Positions 61,264 to 64,000 of a stretch of 64,000 nucleotides of DNA are shown here, in pieces. Position 1 is the first letter of the stretch; the number at the start of each line of letters is the position of its first letter. A program made the position numbers and the translations under genes. The notes under the pieces are model-generated. The model saw only the letters and a program-made list of their open reading frames with translations. It had not been told where the DNA came from and made no database searches. Source of the DNA: Amycolatopsis pretoriensis (lineage in GTDB: Bacteria; Actinomycetota; Actinomycetes; Mycobacteriales; Pseudonocardiaceae); contig NZ_FNUJ01000009.1 in the NCBI RefSeq assembly GCF_900107925.1, positions 248,001 to 312,000 on the forward strand, given 5' to 3'.

Positions 61264-62367
61264 TCAGCCGACCCAGGAGACGGCGTGCTTCTCGAACCCC
61301 CGCGTCGCCGCGACCCGCGCCGCCTCGGCCTCCGCTTCCTCGCGGACGGCCGGGCGGAGCGGGTCGAACGCCGTCACCGTGAACGTCAGCTTCGCGCCGC
61401 TGCCCTTCGTGCGCCACGTGCCCGCGATGTCGCCGTCCGCGACGAGCACCCCCGGGTTGCCCAGCATCTTCCAGACTTCCTTGCGGCGCGCCGGATCCGG
61501 GACCAGCAACGCCTTGTCGCGGGCCTGGATGAACGGGTCCAGCGGCGGCAGCAGCCGCACCACCTCCGGCTCCGGCGGGTTTTCCAGCGCCGCCAAGCGG
61601 TCCTCCGGCAAGTAGCGCGTCTTGCCTTCGACCTTCACCGACGCCAGGTCCGCCGGCCACGTCTTGTCGACCACCGCGCGAGCCGTCCCGACGTACTCCG
61701 CCGCTTCCCCCGGGGACGCCGGGCCGTTCAACCGCAGGTAGTCCAGCACCACCTTCTCCGCGGCCGCCGGGTCCGGCGTGCGGCGCGCGCGGCCCCGGCC
61801 CTCCAGCGGCGCCAGCGTCGCCGGGGACGCGCCGGCCACCAGCCGGACGCCCGCGTGGGGTGTCGCGATGCGCATCAGCTGCTCGTGGATGTGCGTCGCG
61901 TTGCAGCCGCGGCACCAGCGGGCGAACTCCGGCGGCAGCTTCTTCGTCACCGCTGTCGACACCGCGCCCTTCGTCATCGGCTCCTTGACCACCGCGCGCA
62001 GGGCCGCCGCCGCCGTGAAGACCACTTCGGACGCCGCCAGGCCGGTCGCCGCCAGTTCCTTGCGCTGCCACAACATCCGGGCCAGCGCGTCCGCGTCGTC
62101 CAGCGGGACGAGCGCCCGGATCACCTCCGGCAGGTCCGTGCGGAGGTGGTAGTGCGGCGCGCCGCGCAGCGTCCAGGCGAGGACCAGCCGCTCGTCGTCC
62201 ACAAGGGACACGTCGCCGTCGAGCCGGGCGGCGAGGGCGAGCAGCGCGGTGTCGCGCATGCTGTCCTGCAGCCCGGCCCGGACGACCGCGAGGTCGGCCA
62301 CGTCCTTCGCGGTGCGGTGCAAGCCGTGCTCGGCGATGCGGTAGGCGAGTACCTGACGACGGTCCAC
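61264..62367 (-). CDS. Winged-helix AlkZ/YcaQ-like protein
   Basis: A 367-residue protein of the HTH_42 superfamily, related to AlkZ/YcaQ DNA glycosylases. Segments: DRRQVLAYRIAEHGLHR at the N-terminus, SLVDDERLVLAWTLRGAPHYH, winged-helix repeats, and LLPPLDPFIQARDKALLVPD near the C-terminus, where AlkZ has its QxQ/QxD-type catalytic residues (here QAR). DNA repair activity is possible but not shown. GTG start with AGGAG upstream. It follows the DUF3224 gene by nine bases. Confidence 0.78.
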   Translation of the reverse strand: MDRRQVLAYRIAEHGLHRTAKDVADLAVVRAGLQDSMRDTALLALAARLDGDVSLVDDERLVLAWTLRGAPHYHLRTDLPEVIRALVPLDDADALARMLWQRKELAATGLAASEVVFTAAAALRAVVKEPMTKGAVSTAVTKKLPPEFARWCRGCNATHIHEQLMRIATPHAGVRLVAGASPATLAPLEGRGRARRTPDPAAAEKVVLDYLRLNGPASPGEAAEYVGTARAVVDKTWPADLASVKVEGKTRYLPEDRLAALENPPEPEVVRLLPPLDPFIQARDKALLVPDPARRKEVWKMLGNPGVLVADGDIAGTWRTKGSGAKLTFTVTAFDPLRPAVREEAEAEAARVAATRGFEKHAVSWVG

Positions 62368-62376
62368 TTGCGACTC

Positions 62377-62772
62377 CTAGAAAGCGTACTCGAACGTGTA
62401 GCCCACCTTGTCCTCGCCCAGCGCGCCGCCGGCGGTGCCGCTGCCGGTCAGCCCGGCGAGCCCGCCGGTGCCCGAGCCGGGGACGACGGTGAACGTCGAA
62501 GCGATGCCCTTGGCGTCGAACGTGTACTCGTGGCGCACGATGAACGTCCCTTCGCGACCGTCGACCTTGCCCTCGATGCGCTCGAAGCTCGGCGACGTCG
62601 TCTGCCCGCTGTCGTAGCCCTCGCCCGCGTAGTACAGCAGAAGGTCGCAGATCGACTCACCCTCGATGACGCCTTCATACGCGAACGTGGCGTGCGCGTA
62701 GGCCACGCGCGGGCCGCCGTCGGTGCCGCTGACGATCTTTTCTTCCCAGTTCTTCGTCGTGAATCCGTTCAT
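62377..62772 (-). CDS. DUF3224 protein
   Basis: A 131-residue beta-rich protein matching DUF3224: WEEKIV at the start, AYAHATFAYEGVIEGESICD, GREGTFIVRHEYTFDAKG and the C-terminal EDKVGYTFEYAF. Possibly a small-ligand-binding or cyclase-like barrel; function unknown. ATG at 62772 is preferred over 62793. Divergent from the WYL regulator, which may control it and the downstream AlkZ-like gene. Confidence 0.82.
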   Translation of the reverse strand: MNGFTTKNWEEKIVSGTDGGPRVAYAHATFAYEGVIEGESICDLLLYYAGEGYDSGQTTSPSFERIEGKVDGREGTFIVRHEYTFDAKGIASTFTVVPGSGTGGLAGLTGSGTAGGALGEDKVGYTFEYAF

Positions 62773-62793
62773 GGGAGCCACCCTGCCGGACAT

Positions 62794-62814
62794 ACCTGTC
62801 AGCTTGTGTCAGGT
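62794..62814. promoter_or_regulatory. Repeat in DUF3224/WYL divergent promoter
   Basis: Two TGTCAG hexamers (62797-62802 and 62807-62812) are spaced one helical turn apart, inside an ACCTG...CAGGT inverted repeat. A good candidate operator for the adjacent WYL regulator. Confidence 0.45.
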
Positions 62815-62835
62815 TTTTCTGCCAAACTGGATTTC

Positions 62836-63804
62836 ATGCGCGCCAGCCGGCTCCTGTCCGTCCTCCTGCTGCTGCAGAACCGCGGCCGGATGACGGCCGA
62901 AGAGCTGGCCGAGGAGCTCGAGGTCTCGGTGCGCACGGTCTACCGGGACATCGACGCGCTCTCGGCGTCCGGCGTCCCGGTGTACGCCGACCGCGGCCGG
63001 ACCGGCGGATATCGCCTGGTCGACGGCTACCGCACGCGGCTCACGGGGATGACCGAGGAGGAGGCGCAGTCGCTGTCGCTGGCGGGGCTGCCCGTCGCGG
63101 CGGCCGAGCTGGGGCTGGGCACCGTCCTGGCCGCGGCCCAGCTCAAGCTGTACGCCGCGCTGCCGCAGGAGCTGCGCGACCGCGCCGGGCGCGTCGCCGA
63201 ACGGTTCTACCTGGACGTCCCCGGCTGGCACCGGGGCATCGAAAGCCTGCCGGCGCTGTCGGCGATCGCCGACGCCGTGTGGTCGTCGCACCGGATCCGG
63301 ATCCGCTACGAGCGGTGGGGGCAGCGCGTGGTCGAGCGGGACGTCGAGCCGCTGGGCCTGATCCTCAAAGCGGGCAACTGGTACCTCGCGGGGCGCTGCG
63401 AGGGTACGGACCGTACCTACCGAATCTCGCGGGTGCTGGAGCTGACGGACCTGGGGGAGGAGTTCGAGCGGCCGGCGGGGTTCGACCTCGCCGCCTATTG
63501 GCAGGAGTGGTCCGAGCAGTTCGAACGCCGGATGTTCCCGCGGGTGGCCGTGGTGCGGCTGTCACCGCGGGCGCAGGCTCTCGTACCGTTCTACGCGGGT
63601 TCGGTCGGCGCCCGCGCGCTGCGTGCGGCGACCGGCGAACCGGACGCGGACGGCTGGCTCACCGTGGAGCTGCCGGTGGAGCCGGGCGAACCGGCGATCG
63701 GCGAGCTGCTGCGGTTCGGGCCGCACCTGGAGGTCCTGGAACCGGCGGACCTGCGCGCGGAGCTGGCGCAAGCGATCGAGGAGATGGGCGCGTTCTATGG
63801 GTGA
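62836..63804 (+). CDS. WYL-domain transcriptional regulator (YafY-type)
   Basis: A 322-residue regulator. The N-terminal DeoR/HTH_11 winged helix reads SRLLSVLLLLQNRGRMTAEELAEELEVSVRTVYRDIDALS, followed by RGRTGGYRL. The central WYL domain (RIRYERWG, ILKAGNWYLAGRCEG) precedes a WCX-type C-terminal region (PRVAVVRLSPRA, ELLRFGPHLEVLEP). WYL proteins sense ligands or nucleotides and often regulate stress genes. Divergent from the DUF3224/AlkZ-like pair. The stop overlaps the next start by eight bases. Confidence 0.89.
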   Translation: MRASRLLSVLLLLQNRGRMTAEELAEELEVSVRTVYRDIDALSASGVPVYADRGRTGGYRLVDGYRTRLTGMTEEEAQSLSLAGLPVAAAELGLGTVLAAAQLKLYAALPQELRDRAGRVAERFYLDVPGWHRGIESLPALSAIADAVWSSHRIRIRYERWGQRVVERDVEPLGLILKAGNWYLAGRCEGTDRTYRISRVLELTDLGEEFERPAGFDLAAYWQEWSEQFERRMFPRVAVVRLSPRAQALVPFYAGSVGARALRAATGEPDADGWLTVELPVEPGEPAIGELLRFGPHLEVLEPADLRAELAQAIEEMGAFYG

Positions 63805-64000
63805 GCTGAGCGGGATCACGATCGGGGTGACGGCCGAGCGCCGCGCGGAGGACTTCATCGCGGCCCTCGAACGCCACGGCGCCGAGGTCCGCCACGCACC
63901 GACGATCACGATCGTGCCGCTGGACACCGACCCGGAACTGAAGGCCGCCACCCTGAAACTCGTGATGTCGCCGGTCGACATCACCATCGTGACCACCGGC
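63797..64000 (+). CDS. HemD-like uroporphyrinogen-III synthase, cut by window end
   Basis: The first 68 residues of a HemD-like protein: GITIGVTAERRAEDFIAALE, then RHAPTITIVPLDTDPELKAAT and VDITIVTTG. It follows the same pattern as the HemD part of the gene at 60041 (GITAARRADELGALL, IRIVPLTDDTELHKAT, VDTVVATTG), so it is a paralogue. The ATG overlaps the WYL stop by eight bases, implying coupling. The C-terminal part, and whether a winged helix follows, is outside the window. Confidence 0.8.
   Translation, partial: MGELSGITIGVTAERRAEDFIAALERHGAEVRHAPTITIVPLDTDPELKAATLKLVMSPVDITIVTTG

Noticed and set aside
1..64000. tRNA, rRNA, transposases, prophage genes or attachment sites
   Set aside because: None seen by eye on either strand; a tRNAscan or covariance search could not be run.

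Overview
The window is GC-rich actinomycete DNA. The gene content points to Pseudonocardiaceae, most likely an Amycolatopsis-like organism: a paired XRE/DUF397 module, many leaderless genes, long secreted RHS and carbohydrate-active proteins, and a block resembling the Mycobacterium tuberculosis Rv3205c-Rv3212 neighbourhood. This taxonomic call is inference. I saw no rRNA, tRNA, CRISPR array, transposase or phage gene.

Layout. 0.1-2 kb: acyl-CoA dehydrogenase and a membrane stress-type protein. 2.2-6.5 kb: an LpqY-SugA-SugB-SugC type sugar (probably trehalose) ABC importer operon ending in a perfect bidirectional hairpin. Convergent to it is a RibD-like reductase broken by several small deletions. 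7.1-15.9 kb: lipoprotein, PspC protein, HEAT-repeat protein, XRE/DUF397 pair, TetR with divergent DHA2 drug exporter, and an ECF sigma factor with a membrane partner. 15-17.8 kb (minus strand): CorA, a 38-residue membrane peptide, a metallophosphoesterase and a ParB/Srx-like protein. 18-22.6 kb: MaoC dehydratase, DUF2332, Nudix, a 54-residue secreted/membrane peptide, PH-domain protein, PHP phosphoesterase and MarC. 22.7-27.1 kb: secreted GH78 rhamnosidase behind a LacI-type operator, a RecB/Cas4-like nuclease, and a repeat-rich membrane protein.

27.4-39.1 kb is the main accessory region. It holds a 2128-residue secreted RHS/YD protein with a His/Cys C-terminal domain and an overlapping small gene that is an immunity candidate. 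Next is a 1598-residue secreted modular protein ending in an SGNH-hydrolase-like domain whose catalytic blocks all look degenerate.

39.1-52.2 kb is the mycobacterial-type conserved block: PQQ-like propeller protein, RhlE helicase (which appears to lack a standard start codon), ferritin-like protein, DUF3107, PPOX-like, DUF4873, TetR, AurF-like diiron oxygenase plus hydrolase, a second TetR and hydrolase, DUF3152 metalloprotease, MoeZ and a TIGR02569-type protein. 52.3-61.1 kb is an assimilatory nitrate/nitrite operon: nitrate reductase, FAD/BFD partner, NarK, NirB, NirD, and HemD fused to a winged helix. 61.3-64 kb has an AlkZ-like protein, DUF3224, a WYL regulator and the start of a second HemD-like gene cut by the window edge.

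Regulation visible in the sequence includes strong terminators at convergent junctions, two copies of a palindromic intergenic element (25174-25236 and 47003-47053), a perfect TetR-type palindrome (45134-45146), a hairpin over the ECF sigma ribosome-binding site, and TAnnnT-like -10 boxes placed 6-8 bases before the starts of at least seven genes, implying leaderless mRNAs.
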